From an uncultured Collinsella sp. (lineage in GTDB: Bacteria > Actinomycetota > Coriobacteriia > Coriobacteriales > Coriobacteriaceae): DNA of 42,774 nucleotides. Below, one piece after another: positions 1-8,427 of this stretch. Below the pieces are notes generated by a model. The model made no database searches, was not told the origin of the DNA, and was given only the letters and a program-made list of their open reading frames with translations. The position numbers were made by a program, and so were the translations under genes. The DNA is taken from contig UQHR01000019.1 of the NCBI GenBank assembly GCA_900540905.1, positions 1 through 42,774 of the forward strand, read 5' to 3'. Each line of letters opens with the position of its first letter. The first letter of the stretch is position 1.

Positions 1-1385
1 TTGGACAGGTCGAGCGCGGAGTGGACCGGGCGCGGTGCGATGGGGCCGGCGGCGCTGGCGTAGTAGTCGGCCGTGGAGACCGGGACCACCTTGCCGCCGT
101 TGCCGTTGGCGGCCTCGAAGACCTCACGCGCGATTTCGGCCCAGGAGGCGACGCGGCCGCTGCCGGTGCAGCCGTAGGTGCCGTAGGGGGCCTTGTTCTC
201 CAGCACGTGGAAGATGGCCGCGGCCATGTCGCGCGTGAAGGTCAGGCGGCCCAGCTGGTCGTCAACGACCGTGACCTGCTCGAGCCCGTCCTCGGGGTCG
301 GCGACGCGGTCGGACAGCCCCTTCATGGTCTTGACGAAGTTGCGGCCCTCGCCGATGACCCAGCTGGAGCGCATGATGTAGTGGCGCGGGCACCCGGCCA
401 CGGCGATGTCGCCGGCGGCCTTGGTCTGGCCGTAGACGGACAGCGGGCTGAGGGGCTCGTCCTCGTCATGCACCTCGGCGATGCCGTCAAAGACGTAGTC
501 GGAGGAGACGTGCACGAGCGTGATGCCGTGCTCGGCGCAGGTGCGGGCGAGGAGCGCCGGGCCGGTCGCGTTGGCCTTCCAGGCGATGACGCGGCCCTCG
601 GGGGTCTCCGCTTTATCCACGGCCGTGTAGGCGCCGCAGTTGATCACGGTGCCGTAGAGCGACCAGTCGTACTGTGTGTAGGCGTCCGGGTCGGACATGT
701 CGAAGGTGTCGATGTCGCAGAAGTCGAAGTCCTTGGCGACGCCGCGCTCCTCCGCCAGCGCGCGGACCGCGTGGCCCAGCTGGCCGTTGCAGCCGGTGAC
801 GAGGGTGCGCCTGGGAGCCATGGGGACGACGTCCTTCAGCATCGGGTGGTTGAGGTCGGCCTCGGAGACGGTGGCCTCGGCCAGCGGGATCGGCCACTCG
901 ATGGCGAGCTCGGGGTCGGCGAGGTTCACGAAGGTGTAGGTCCTCTTGAGCTCCAGCGACCAGTGGGCGTCCACCAGGTAGGTGTAGGCGGTGCCGTCCT
1001 CCAGGGCCTGGAAGGAGTTGCCCACGCCGCGCGGGACGTAGATGGCCTTGGACGGGTCGAGCGCGCAGGTGAACACCTTCCCGTAGGTCTCGCTGCCCTC
1101 GCGCAGGTCCACCCAGGCGCCGAAGACCGAGCCGCGCGCCACGGAGATGAACTTGTCCCAGGGCTCGGCGTGGATGCCGCGGGTGACGCCGCGGCTGTCG
1201 TTGTAGGAGATGTTGTTCTGGACGATGCGGAGGTCCGGGATGCCCAGCGCGCACATCTTGGCGCGCTGCCAGTTCTCCTTGAACCAGCCGCGCGAGTCGC
1301 CGTGGACGGCCAGGTCGACGACCTTCAGGCCCCCGATGCCGGTCTCGGCGACGGAGAGGTCCTTCTCGAATGCGATGTCTGCCAT
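1..1385 (-). CDS. rfbC-rfbD: RmlC-RmlD fusion: dTDP-4-keto-6-deoxyglucose 3,5-epimerase / dTDP-4-keto-rhamnose reductase (C-terminus off the window)
   Basis: The reading frame stays open to the left edge, giving 461 codons with the extreme C-terminus missing. Residues 1 to about 185 resemble an RmlC epimerase, with the R-G-I-H-A-E-P-W segment around His72. After a short linker comes an RmlD-type short-chain reductase: nucleotide-binding loop G-C-N-G-Q-L-G at 198-204, S-S-D-Y-V-F-D-G at 294-301 and the catalytic pair Tyr318/Lys322. In these families the two activities convert the product of RfbB to dTDP-L-rhamnose in the cytoplasm. The ATG is preceded by a purine-rich AGGGAGAGGAGA and lies 13 bases after the rfbB stop, so the three rhamnose genes are probably co-transcribed. 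Fusing epimerase and reductase in one chain is less common than separate genes but is known in some actinobacteria. Confidence 0.9.
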   Translation of the reverse strand, partial: MADIAFEKDLSVAETGIGGLKVVDLAVHGDSRGWFKENWQRAKMCALGIPDLRIVQNNISYNDSRGVTRGIHAEPWDKFISVARGSVFGAWVDLREGSETYGKVFTCALDPSKAIYVPRGVGNSFQALEDGTAYTYLVDAHWSLELKRTYTFVNLADPELAIEWPIPLAEATVSEADLNHPMLKDVVPMAPRRTLVTGCNGQLGHAVRALAEERGVAKDFDFCDIDTFDMSDPDAYTQYDWSLYGTVINCGAYTAVDKAETPEGRVIAWKANATGPALLARTCAEHGITLVHVSSDYVFDGIAEVHDEDEPLSPLSVYGQTKAAGDIAVAGCPRHYIMRSSWVIGEGRNFVKTMKGLSDRVADPEDGLEQVTVVDDQLGRLTFTRDMAAAIFHVLENKAPYGTYGCTGSGRVASWAEIAREVFEAANGNGGKVVPVSTADYYASAAGPIAPRPVHSALDLS

Positions 1386-1398
1386 GTCTCTCCTCTCC

Positions 1399-2418
1399 CT
1401 ACTGCCCCTGCGCGCGGTAGCGGGCCTCGGTGGCCTCCTTGGCCGGGCGCCACCAGGCCTCGTTGGCGACGTACCAGTCGATGGTGGCCCTGAGGCCCCC
1501 GGCGAAGTCGGTGTGCGTCGGGCGCCAGCCGAGCTCGGTCTGCAGCTTGGTGGAGTCGATGGCGTAGCGGCGATCGTGGCCGGGGCGGTCGGCGACCCAG
1601 TCGAAGTCCTCGGGGTCGCGTCCCATCGCCTCCAGGATCATGCGCAGCACGGTGATGTTGTTCTTCTCCCCGTCGGCTCCGATGAGGTAGGTCTCCCCCA
1701 TCTCGCCCTTCGTGAGGATGTCCCAGACGGCCGAGGAGTGGTCCTCGGTGTGGATCCAGTCGCGGACGTTCTCGCCCTTCCCGTAGAGCTTGGGGCGGAC
1801 GCCGTCGATGATGTTCGTGATCTGCCTGGGGATGAACTTCTCCACGTGCTGGTAGGGGCCGTAGTTGTTGGAGCAGTTGGAGATCGTGGTGCGCAGGCCG
1901 TAGGTGCGGGTCCAGGCGCGCACGAGCATGTCGGAGGACGCCTTGGTGCTCGAGTACGGGCTGCTCGGGTGATACGGCGTCTCCTCGGTGAACTTCGCCG
2001 GGTCGTCGAGCGCCAGGTCGCCGTAGACCTCGTCGGTGGAGACGTGGTGGTAGCGGATGCCGTGCTTGCGGACGGCCTCCAGCAGGCGGAAGGTGCCCTC
2101 GACGTTGGTGCGCAGGAAGGGCTCCGGGTCGGCGATGGAGTTGTCGTTGTGGCTCTCGGCGGCGTAGTGCACGATCGCGTCGTGGCCGGGGACGATCCTA
2201 TCGAGCAGCCCGGCGTCGCAGATGTCGCCGACGACGAGCTCCACGCGGTCCGACGGCAGCCCGGAGATGTTCTCGGGGTTGCCGGCGTAGGTCAGCTTGT
2301 CCAGGACGGTCACGTGGACGCCCGGGTGGTTGTTGACCACATAGTGCACGAAGTTGCTGCCGATGAAGCCGCAGCCGCCCGTGACGATGATGTTCTTGGG
2401 TTCGAAGATCTCAGACAT
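1399..2418 (-). CDS. rfbB: dTDP-glucose 4,6-dehydratase
   Basis: 339 residues, the normal family length. An extended short-chain dehydrogenase: NAD-binding loop G-G-C-G-F-I-G-S-N at 14-22, the T-D-E catalytic triplet at 128-130 (T-D-E-V-Y-G-D-L), and Tyr155xxxLys159 in P-Y-S-S-T-K. The family converts dTDP-glucose to dTDP-4-keto-6-deoxyglucose, the second step of dTDP-rhamnose synthesis. It lies between rfbA (12 bases upstream) and the rfbC-rfbD fusion. The ATG has an AGGAGGAACCCC-type ribosome site just upstream. Assignment is firm; only the final sugar could differ, but the RmlC-RmlD fusion next to it points to rhamnose. Confidence 0.95.
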   Translation of the reverse strand: MSEIFEPKNIIVTGGCGFIGSNFVHYVVNNHPGVHVTVLDKLTYAGNPENISGLPSDRVELVVGDICDAGLLDRIVPGHDAIVHYAAESHNDNSIADPEPFLRTNVEGTFRLLEAVRKHGIRYHHVSTDEVYGDLALDDPAKFTEETPYHPSSPYSSTKASSDMLVRAWTRTYGLRTTISNCSNNYGPYQHVEKFIPRQITNIIDGVRPKLYGKGENVRDWIHTEDHSSAVWDILTKGEMGETYLIGADGEKNNITVLRMILEAMGRDPEDFDWVADRPGHDRRYAIDSTKLQTELGWRPTHTDFAGGLRATIDWYVANEAWWRPAKEATEARYRAQGQ

Positions 2419-2430
2419 GAGGGGTTCCTC

Positions 2431-3330
2431 CTAGTACTCGCGCGGGCTGTTGACGATCTCGCCGGCGGCGACCTTCTTCAGGTGCTGCCCGTAGACCGAC
2501 TTGCCGTAGGCCTTCGCGGCCTCCTCGAGCCCCTCGGTCGTGATCCAGCCGTTCTCCCAGGCGATCTCCTCGGGGACCGAGACCGGCAGGTCCTGGGAGT
2601 GCTCCACGGCGCGGACGAACTCCGCGGCCTCGTGCAGGCTCTCCATGGTGCCGGTGTCCAGCCACGCGTAGCCGCGGCCCAGGGTGACGACGGACAGCGT
2701 CCCCTCCTCCAGGTACATCTGGTTGAGCGTGGTGATCTCGAGCTCGCCGCGGGCCGACGGCTCCACCCTATGCGCCTTGGCGGCCACGTCGCCCGGGTAG
2801 AAGTACAGGCCGGTGACGGCGTAGGAGCTCTTGGGGCGCTCGGGCTTCTCCTCGATGGAGACGGCCCGGCCCTCGCGATCGAACTCCACGACGCCGAAGC
2901 GCTCGGGGTCGTCCACGTGGTAGCCGAAGACCGTGGCGCGGCCCGACTCGGCGTTCTGGACGGCGCGCGTCAGGTGGCGCGACAGGCCGTTGCCGTAGAA
3001 GATGTTGTCGCCCAGCACCAGGGCGCACGGCTCGCCGGCGATGAACTCCTCGCCGATGGTGAAGGCCTGCGCCAGGCCGTCCGGCGAGGGCTGCTCGGCG
3101 TAGGAGAGGTCCACGCCGAAGCGCGAGCCGTCGCCCAGCAGGCGCTGGAAGTTGGGCAGGTCGGTCGGCGTGGAGATGACCAGGATGTCCTTGATGCCCG
3201 CCAGCATGAGCGTGGACAGCGGGTAGTAGATCATGGGCTTGTCGTAGACCGGCAGCAGCTGCTTGGAGGTCACGAGAGTGAGCGGGTACAGTCGCGTGCC
3301 GGACCCGCCCGCGAGGATGATGCCTTTCAT
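2431..3330 (-). CDS. rfbA: glucose-1-phosphate thymidylyltransferase
   Basis: 299 residues, full length for RmlA. The N-terminus M-K-G-I-I-L-A-G-G-S-G-T-R-L-Y-P-L-T is the signature nucleotide-binding loop, followed by K-Q-L-L-P-V-Y-D-K-P-M and a V-L-G-D-N-I-F-Y-G segment. It makes dTDP-glucose from dTTP and glucose-1-phosphate, the first step of the rhamnose pathway completed by the next two genes. A GAGGA ribosome site lies 8 bases before the ATG. GC content is high and uniform with rfbB and rfbC-rfbD, unlike the AT-rich stretch just upstream (3331-3700), so the rhamnose block may be a stable core of the locus next to an exchanged region. Confidence 0.95.
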   Translation of the reverse strand: MKGIILAGGSGTRLYPLTLVTSKQLLPVYDKPMIYYPLSTLMLAGIKDILVISTPTDLPNFQRLLGDGSRFGVDLSYAEQPSPDGLAQAFTIGEEFIAGEPCALVLGDNIFYGNGLSRHLTRAVQNAESGRATVFGYHVDDPERFGVVEFDREGRAVSIEEKPERPKSSYAVTGLYFYPGDVAAKAHRVEPSARGELEITTLNQMYLEEGTLSVVTLGRGYAWLDTGTMESLHEAAEFVRAVEHSQDLPVSVPEEIAWENGWITTEGLEEAAKAYGKSVYGQHLKKVAAGEIVNSPREY

Positions 3331-3671
3331 TTAATCTGTCCTCTACAATCGAAATGCGCTTTAGATCGAGTGATAAATAAGACTTGGGTATCCTATTTTG
3401 CTAAACCCCCTCATTCTTAACGAAATAGGCAAGGTAATGACTGCGGAATATGGCTACCTGAATTGCCCCTTCCATTTTTCAATGCTCGACCAAGGGAGAT
3501 TGATTCCGGTTATTTCAGGTTGGTTAATCCAATCAGCCATTTTGAGTAAAAAGTCATCTTCTCGTTCGAAAACAGGAAGTCCGGTATCTTCACCGATAAT
3601 CGCGTGCCAAATGTTGGTAATGGACTCACTTTGCTTCAACGCTATGAAAAGCGCCAGTATCGAAAATCAAT
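3331..3671 (-). other. AT-rich interval with a short orphan reading frame, probably a gene remnant
   Basis: This 341-base gap separates the acyltransferase from rfbA and is clearly lower in GC than both flanks. On the minus strand a frame is open from 3668 to the stop at 3454 (about 70 codons); its only usual start is a TTG at 3639 without a visible ribosome site. The peptide has protein-like composition (acidic, with N-I-W-H-A-I-I-G-E-D and N-L-P-W-S-S-I-E-K-W) but I recognise no family. It may be the 3' end of a lost glycosyltransferase or transferase gene, or a small unknown protein. A plus-strand frame at 3398-3688 looks non-coding. No clear terminator or strong promoter was seen, so rfbA probably remains in the same transcript. 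Confidence 0.35.
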
Positions 3672-4627
3672 TTATAATCCCACAATGATGTGAATTCGTT
3701 CGGGCAAATAACGACCGCAAAGTGATACAAGCGAATAAGATCCGGCAAGAGTTAGCGCCCAAACAGCAAATGTCGAAACACCAAGTGGAATGACGAATAA
3801 TCCAAGCAGTTTCCAAACGGCCTTGAGAACAAGTATATGGCAGAGGTAGATTCCAAAAGAGGCGTTCCCAAGGTCAACAAGCAAAGTAGAAGATAATCGC
3901 GACTTGAATGATCCCGGAACCGCCATAAGAAGCGCGATCACAGCTAAAGAGGTCGCGGCAGAACCGAGCTTAAGCTGAGTTGTGGCCATATTGAAATCGC
4001 CAGTCAAATACCACCAGAAGCCTGCGACCTCCTGAATTATTAAAAATATAAAGAGCACTGCAACAAGCTGAGTGGTTCGTCCTTCAATGAGCGCAGCCCA
4101 ACGCCTCCAGTCGAGACCGAAAACATAAAAGATGAGCCACATGGGGCAGAAAACCTGTATTAGAGGCAATGCGATACCGGCAACGGCAGCGAGCTCCCTT
4201 AGAAGCAAGCAAGCCGGTGTCACACAATAGACAAAGAACCTATACCGTGAAAGGAGCCTGAACAGTACCGGAGTAAGCAGCACAAGCTGTGAATAGACCA
4301 ATAGATAGTACATCTGAGCCGATACGGAGCCCACGGCGAACGCCAGAAACCCAGACGCCCATGAAGGGCGGGAAACGCCGCAAGATAGATAACGCTCCAG
4401 AACGCATAAGGTCCGGCAACCTTGCTAATGCGGCGTCGAAGACCCCCCCCCGCATTAAATTTGCGCTCGTCGGTAAGAACACCGGATAAAAACAAGAACA
4501 ACGCAACAGAAAAGTTGAGGAATGGGCGAATGGCGACCGACGCGGCACATTGAGGAAGACAGTGGATAAGCACCACTGCGGAAATCGCAAGCCCACGAAG
4601 AGCTTGAAGGTAGCGATCCTTGGCCAT
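3672..4627 (-). pseudogene. Acyltransferase family 3 (surface-polysaccharide O-acyltransferase), frameshifted
   Basis: Two overlapping frames together make one acyltransferase-3 membrane protein of about 318 residues. The first (from 4627) has the family start M-A-K-D-R-Y-L-Q-A-L-R-G-L-A-I, then V-L-I-H-C and R-R-I-S-K-V-A-G-P-Y-A-F-W-S-V-I-Y, and loses homology after about 4370. The second picks it up from about 4345 with V-G-S-V-S-A-Q-M-Y-Y-L-L-V-Y and continues through several hydrophobic segments to the stop at 3672. A one-base loss near 4345-4370 explains it. The family usually moves acetyl groups onto sugars of exported glycans. The ATG follows the preceding stop directly (TAGATG) with AAGGAG before it. 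A run of nine C (nine G in the coding strand) lies at 4443-4451, in frame. The break could be real inactivation, phase-related, or a sequencing error. Confidence 0.8.
4443..4451. repeat. Nine-base C/G homopolymer inside the acyltransferase gene
   Basis: Nine consecutive C on the plus strand encode A-G-G-G within D-E-R-K-F-N-A-G-G-G-L-R-R-R. Homologous protein sequence is in the same frame on both sides, so the tract is currently in the 'on' length. Homopolymers of this size in capsule O-acyltransferases are classic places for slipped-strand switching, but switching here is inference. Confidence 0.6.
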
Positions 4628-5845
4628 CTAGGCTCTCCTTCCAACGAGTCTCTTTAGTCGTCGTTTAATACCACCAAGCTTGCCGCGGACACGCTGCCAG
4701 AGAGTGGGACGGAAATCCCACTTGTCCATGAGATCTGGGATGGAAAGCCCGGCAGACACGTCGTTCAAGAACTCGTCGCGCTTTGGATAAGGCGTGACAG
4801 AATGGACGAGGCTAGGGTTGCCCGCGATTACCCCATCAAGCGTCGCCGGACCGTTTGCAGTAAGCCCAGAAATAGCCTCGAATGCCCGCACGCCCTTCTC
4901 GGTATTGCATAGGACGGCAGATACGCCCTTGGAGTTGTCGACCTCGGGATGGGTATTCTGGAACCCCCAGAAATCACCGAGCGTGATATCGGCGCCGCTG
5001 GAGCGCTTTGCTGGACATGCCAGACAGGACGAACGAAGGCTCGCATTGGCCAGAAACGCTTTCATGTACCAGTCTTTGCCGAATATCTGGGACTCGGTGT
5101 CCCCGGTGTTGTCTTTCTCCGCTATGTGCTTGTACATAGCGGAGTAAGACAACCATCCGGTTGTCTTACTCCGCATATTGACGTCGCAGACGTCCGACCC
5201 GAAGGCCTCACCACGGTAGTCGACCCAGCGCGACCAGAGCTCTGGAGACGGAACACCGTGGCAGATGACGTCGACGCCGAGGAAGAGGTCAGAGTCGGCG
5301 AGTTTCCCCAGGTATGAGCGCATGCCAGCCACCTGGCATGCAGTACCGGCAAAGAGCGCCGGCCTGCCTTCACGCAGGGCAGCGCGGACGCCCTCGAAGA
5401 CGCCGCGGCCAACCGCGCTCTGAACGTATTTCGAGCGCATAACGGCGCCGAGCGCCGGCCTGTCCTCCACGAGCACGTGACGAAGCTCGCGGCAACCGTC
5501 CGTCCACGCGGCGCCCGCCACAACACCGCCGCGCGAGAGAGCGTCACCGGCGAGTAGACCGAACACGCCGCCCGACGACGATCTATCGAGCAAGCCGACG
5601 TCATGAGCCTTCGCCCAGAGGGCGAACTCGCACCCGTCCTCCCCAGGGGCGTTGAGCGCCGGGCATACGGCGTCGCACGCCCCGCAGCCTACGCACCCGG
5701 AGGCGTCGACGGTGGGGTGTAGGAAGCCGCAATCATCGGGTTCCATGGAGATGCATGACTTGGGGCAGCGGGCAGCGCACGCGCCGCAGCCGCAGCAACG
5801 GTCGCCAAGCGAGACGACCCTCGGGGATTTCTCGGAATCATTCAT
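4628..5845 (-). CDS. F420-hydrogenase/dehydrogenase beta-subunit-like iron-sulfur protein (copy 1)
   Basis: 405 residues. The N-terminus carries two ferredoxin-type 4Fe-4S motifs: C17xxC20xxC23xxxC27P and a second C-V-G-C-G-A-C-D-A-V-C-P. The rest matches the FrhB/FdhB N- and C-terminal domains, with F-A-G-T-A-C-Q-V-A-G-M, D-V-I-C-H-G-V-P-S-P and D-I-T-L-G-D-F-W-G. Members of this family within polysaccharide loci are not tied to F420 in any proven way; a flavin-linked reduction during glycan synthesis is a guess. It follows the flippase gene by eight bases and has AGGG before its ATG. A paralogue lies at 12061-13188, next to another pyruvyl transferase. Two overlapping perfect hairpins occur inside the coding region at 5117-5174. 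Confidence 0.85.
   Translation of the reverse strand: MNDSEKSPRVVSLGDRCCGCGACAARCPKSCISMEPDDCGFLHPTVDASGCVGCGACDAVCPALNAPGEDGCEFALWAKAHDVGLLDRSSSGGVFGLLAGDALSRGGVVAGAAWTDGCRELRHVLVEDRPALGAVMRSKYVQSAVGRGVFEGVRAALREGRPALFAGTACQVAGMRSYLGKLADSDLFLGVDVICHGVPSPELWSRWVDYRGEAFGSDVCDVNMRSKTTGWLSYSAMYKHIAEKDNTGDTESQIFGKDWYMKAFLANASLRSSCLACPAKRSSGADITLGDFWGFQNTHPEVDNSKGVSAVLCNTEKGVRAFEAISGLTANGPATLDGVIAGNPSLVHSVTPYPKRDEFLNDVSAGLSIPDLMDKWDFRPTLWQRVRGKLGGIKRRLKRLVGRRA
5117..5174. repeat. Two overlapping perfect hairpins inside the copy-1 iron-sulfur gene
   Basis: Arms 5117-5127 and 5134-5144 (11 bp, 6-base loop) overlap a second hairpin with arms 5139-5154 and 5159-5174 (16 bp, loop atcc). The segment 5139-5144 can pair either way, so the two stems compete. 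The DNA encodes R-S-K-T-T-G-W-L-S-Y-S-A-M-Y-K-H-I, in a conserved part of the protein. A 16-bp perfect stem with a 4-base loop is not expected by chance in a window of this size. Confidence 0.85.
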
Positions 5846-5853
5846 GATGGACC

Positions 5854-7359
5854 CTATCTAAGGAACGGGAGACGAGAGACGACCGCGATACGTTCGTCCT
5901 TCGTTAGGACGGCGAGCCAAAGGGCTATGGCGAAAAGCGCGCTGTAAACGGCGCCCCACTCGAGGAACGCGGGCCATCCGTTGACGGGCAGGACCGCCGT
6001 GCCAGCGAGGCAGGCGACGGTGACGGCAGCCCAGGCGAGCAGCACCGGCAGGTTCCGCTTCCAGAAAAAGAGCATGTCGAGACCGACCCGCTTCTGGTAG
6101 TACCAGTTCATCCACAGTCCGTTGCCGAGCACGATGCTGACGACATAGGCGATCGCGGGGGCCCACGGCCCCAGCGCCGGGCCGGCCGCGGCGGTGAAGG
6201 CAACGTTCCCGACCGCCATCGCAAGGTAGACGAGACTCCTGGCGTGGTGCATGTTCTTGGCCCTCTGGATCTCGATGCCGACGTTCTGACAGAGGGGCAC
6301 CATGACGGGTAGCGTCATGGCGAGCACGAGCCAGTAGGCCTCGGCGAAGCCCGGGCCCGCCCACCTCGTCACGAAAAACTTCCCGAGAATAGCGAAACCT
6401 CCGTACACCCAGCAAAACAGTACCATCTGGTAGCGGCCCACGCGCGTCATAAGGCGAGTGAGCTCGGCGTTGTCGTCCGAGGTGGCGACGATGCGGTTGA
6501 CCTTCGGAATGAAGACGTTCGACATCGTGGTGGAGAGCGAGTAGAAGACCTGGCGGATGTTCACGGCCACCGCGAACAGAGATACCGCAGTCGCGCCCGA
6601 GATGGCCCCCAGCATGATGTTGGGCACGCTCTGATTGACCATCTCGCAGACCTGGTTACCGAAGATCCAGGCACTGAAGGCGGCGATGCCGCGCATGACG
6701 CCCCAGTCGGCACCCCTGAGCTCGAAGCGCATGCCCAGCACGACGATGGCGTAGCGCGCGTTGAGGGCGAGCAGGACGAGGTTCACCGCGAGCTGTGCTA
6801 GGGCAACGCCCACGGGCCCCATACCGGCGGCCAGCAGGGCCCAGGCGCACAGCGGCGTCGCAAGCGTGGTGACGAGCTGCCTGGTCTGCTGGTAGACGAA
6901 GCGCTCGTGCGCCGTGATGTAGGAATTGAATACGACGGTGAACAACGTCGAGGCGACGTTGAGCGTCATGATGGCGAGCAGCTCCCGGGCGAGCGAGACC
7001 TGCGCCTCGGTGAACCCGGCCGAGAACACCGCGCCGGCGTTTGCGGAGAAGCCCATGCCGAGGGCGACCGCCGCGGCTGTGACGGCGACGTAAAGCGTGA
7101 GGTACATGCCGTTCAGGTGCCGGATGTCGCGCTCGCCGCCGTGCGCCACCGTCTGCGTGTAGAAGCGCACGTAGGCCTCGGAGAAGCCGAAGGACAGGAG
7201 CGTCAGCGAGAAGACAAAGGAGTTCGAGCTCTGGAAGACGCCGTAGTCCGCCTGCCCCACGTAGGACAGTAGCATCGGCGTGTAGACGAGGTTGACGAGG
7301 TTCTTTGCGAGGATGTTGGCGTAGCCGAGGAGGGCGCCCGCCTTACGCTGGCTAGCCAC
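5854..7359 (-). CDS. wzx: Wzx-like polysaccharide flippase (PST/MATE-related)
   Basis: 501 residues, rich in hydrophobic helices along its whole length (roughly a dozen or more membrane segments), as in lipid-linked oligosaccharide flippases. The N-terminus G-Y-A-N-I-L-A-K-N-L-V-N-L-V-Y-T-P-M-L-L-S-Y-V-G-Q-A-D-Y-G-V-F-Q resembles the start of PST family members. It should turn undecaprenyl-linked repeat units across the cytoplasmic membrane for polymerisation by the Wzy-like protein at 8428-9810. The start is GTG with a perfect GGAGG six bases before it; it overlaps the end of the upstream pyruvyl transferase by eight bases, which suggests coupled translation. The gene is GC-rich compared with its upstream neighbours. 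Confidence 0.88.
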   Translation of the reverse strand: MASQRKAGALLGYANILAKNLVNLVYTPMLLSYVGQADYGVFQSSNSFVFSLTLLSFGFSEAYVRFYTQTVAHGGERDIRHLNGMYLTLYVAVTAAAVALGMGFSANAGAVFSAGFTEAQVSLARELLAIMTLNVASTLFTVVFNSYITAHERFVYQQTRQLVTTLATPLCAWALLAAGMGPVGVALAQLAVNLVLLALNARYAIVVLGMRFELRGADWGVMRGIAAFSAWIFGNQVCEMVNQSVPNIMLGAISGATAVSLFAVAVNIRQVFYSLSTTMSNVFIPKVNRIVATSDDNAELTRLMTRVGRYQMVLFCWVYGGFAILGKFFVTRWAGPGFAEAYWLVLAMTLPVMVPLCQNVGIEIQRAKNMHHARSLVYLAMAVGNVAFTAAAGPALGPWAPAIAYVVSIVLGNGLWMNWYYQKRVGLDMLFFWKRNLPVLLAWAAVTVACLAGTAVLPVNGWPAFLEWGAVYSALFAIALWLAVLTKDERIAVVSRLPFLR

Positions 7360-8425
7360 GGGCGGCCTCCGAGGGAATGCTCAATCCACATCTATCGAGG
7401 AATTCAACAACGATCTTCCTCTGAGCTGCCAACCTGTCATACGCCTTTGAATAGTCACTCTCGAGCAGTTCCGAATTACATACGGAAAGAATTGACCGCT
7501 CAACGAAAGAAACACCCAGCTCGCTGGCTAGCGTGTCGAATCGGCTGCTCATGTCTGGACCAGTGGACTCACGAGGGCAATAAATCAGCGGCTTCCCGAA
7601 CAAGATCGAGAAAATTGATCCGTGATATGAATCTGTCGCTACAAGCTTTGCGTGACGGACGGCATAGAGGAACTCTGAAGGCCCGAGGGCGTAGTAGCGC
7701 GCATCCCCTAGTAAATCGACCCTCTTGCAGCTAAGTGAATCACAGATTTCGGCAACCCTCTCTTCGTAAGCTGCACTCCCGAGGAAGTACGTCAATACAT
7801 AATCATTTGGAAGCCCGCAGTGCGGCTCTTTTTCATACCTTTCCCACCAGGAGCCGTCAAACATCAGTGTTGGGTCAATCAACACCTCGGCCTTTAAGCC
7901 GTACAGACTGTTTATAAGCTCGGCGCTCTTCTGCTCACGAACGGACAGCCTATCAAACCCGTCGAAATAGCCGTGGAACAGCTCACGCTTCTCCTCGGGA
8001 ATCGTCGGAGCTGCCAAGCTTGGCGAAAAAGCAATGCGCTTTTCTCTTGGCGAAAACGTGAGAAACATAGTGGAGTTAGCGTCAGGGGAATACGGAGACC
8101 AAACTTGGTCGCTCCCAGCAACGAAAAAGTCATAGGATTTAATGTCACGTGGAGGGTTGGAATCAGATATAACCTCCCGACTAAAGGAAATGTTACGGGA
8201 ATTGAAATCCTCAAACGAACGATGCCTCTGGATGTGGGCAACGGCAAGCCCCTTTGGAATGAGCGAAGCCAAAGACTTGAGCTTGTATTTGGCAGATCTC
8301 GAGTCCTTCTGTCTGAACGTAAGGACATCTGCACCCGAGAGTTTGAGAGTTTCTTGGACAGCAAGGTTCTGGAGCCTCTGCCCATAGTTGTCCCCATGCG
8401 TAAATGTGGAAATGCCTATTTTCAT
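7352..8425 (-). CDS. Polysaccharide pyruvyl transferase family protein (copy 2)
   Basis: 357 residues from the ATG at 8425; a TTG two codons earlier would overlap the upstream stop by four bases, but ACAGG is better placed for the ATG. The sequence has the family marks: G-D-N-Y-G-Q-R-L-Q near the start, D-F-F-V-A-G-S-D-Q-V-W-S-P, F-S-P-S-L-A, and late V-A-T-D-S-Y-H-G-S-I-F-S-I-L-F-G-K-P. Family members add pyruvate as a ketal to sugars of cell-surface glycans, using phosphoenolpyruvate. It sits between the polymerase and flippase genes. The second iron-sulfur FrhB-like gene follows one gene later, repeating the pairing seen at 12061-14296. Substrate sugar is unknown. Confidence 0.88.
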   Translation of the reverse strand: MKIGISTFTHGDNYGQRLQNLAVQETLKLSGADVLTFRQKDSRSAKYKLKSLASLIPKGLAVAHIQRHRSFEDFNSRNISFSREVISDSNPPRDIKSYDFFVAGSDQVWSPYSPDANSTMFLTFSPREKRIAFSPSLAAPTIPEEKRELFHGYFDGFDRLSVREQKSAELINSLYGLKAEVLIDPTLMFDGSWWERYEKEPHCGLPNDYVLTYFLGSAAYEERVAEICDSLSCKRVDLLGDARYYALGPSEFLYAVRHAKLVATDSYHGSIFSILFGKPLIYCPRESTGPDMSSRFDTLASELGVSFVERSILSVCNSELLESDYSKAYDRLAAQRKIVVEFLDRCGLSIPSEAARG

Positions 8426-8427
8426 GT

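Noticed and set aside
21..1493. Long plus-strand open frame opposite the rhamnose genes
   Set aside because: It is codon-aligned antisense of the rfbC-rfbD fusion in GC-rich DNA, has Gly/Val/Asp-rich shadow composition and no family features.
1210..3420. 736-codon plus-strand frame
   Set aside because: Antisense of rfbB and rfbA; its length follows from high GC and strong codon bias of the real genes.
3398..3688. 96-codon plus-strand frame upstream of rfbA
   Set aside because: No ribosome site and irregular composition; it opposes a slightly more protein-like minus-strand frame.
4335..4375. Programmed ribosomal frameshift in the acyltransferase
   Set aside because: No slippery heptamer with a following structure was recognised at the point where the frame changes.
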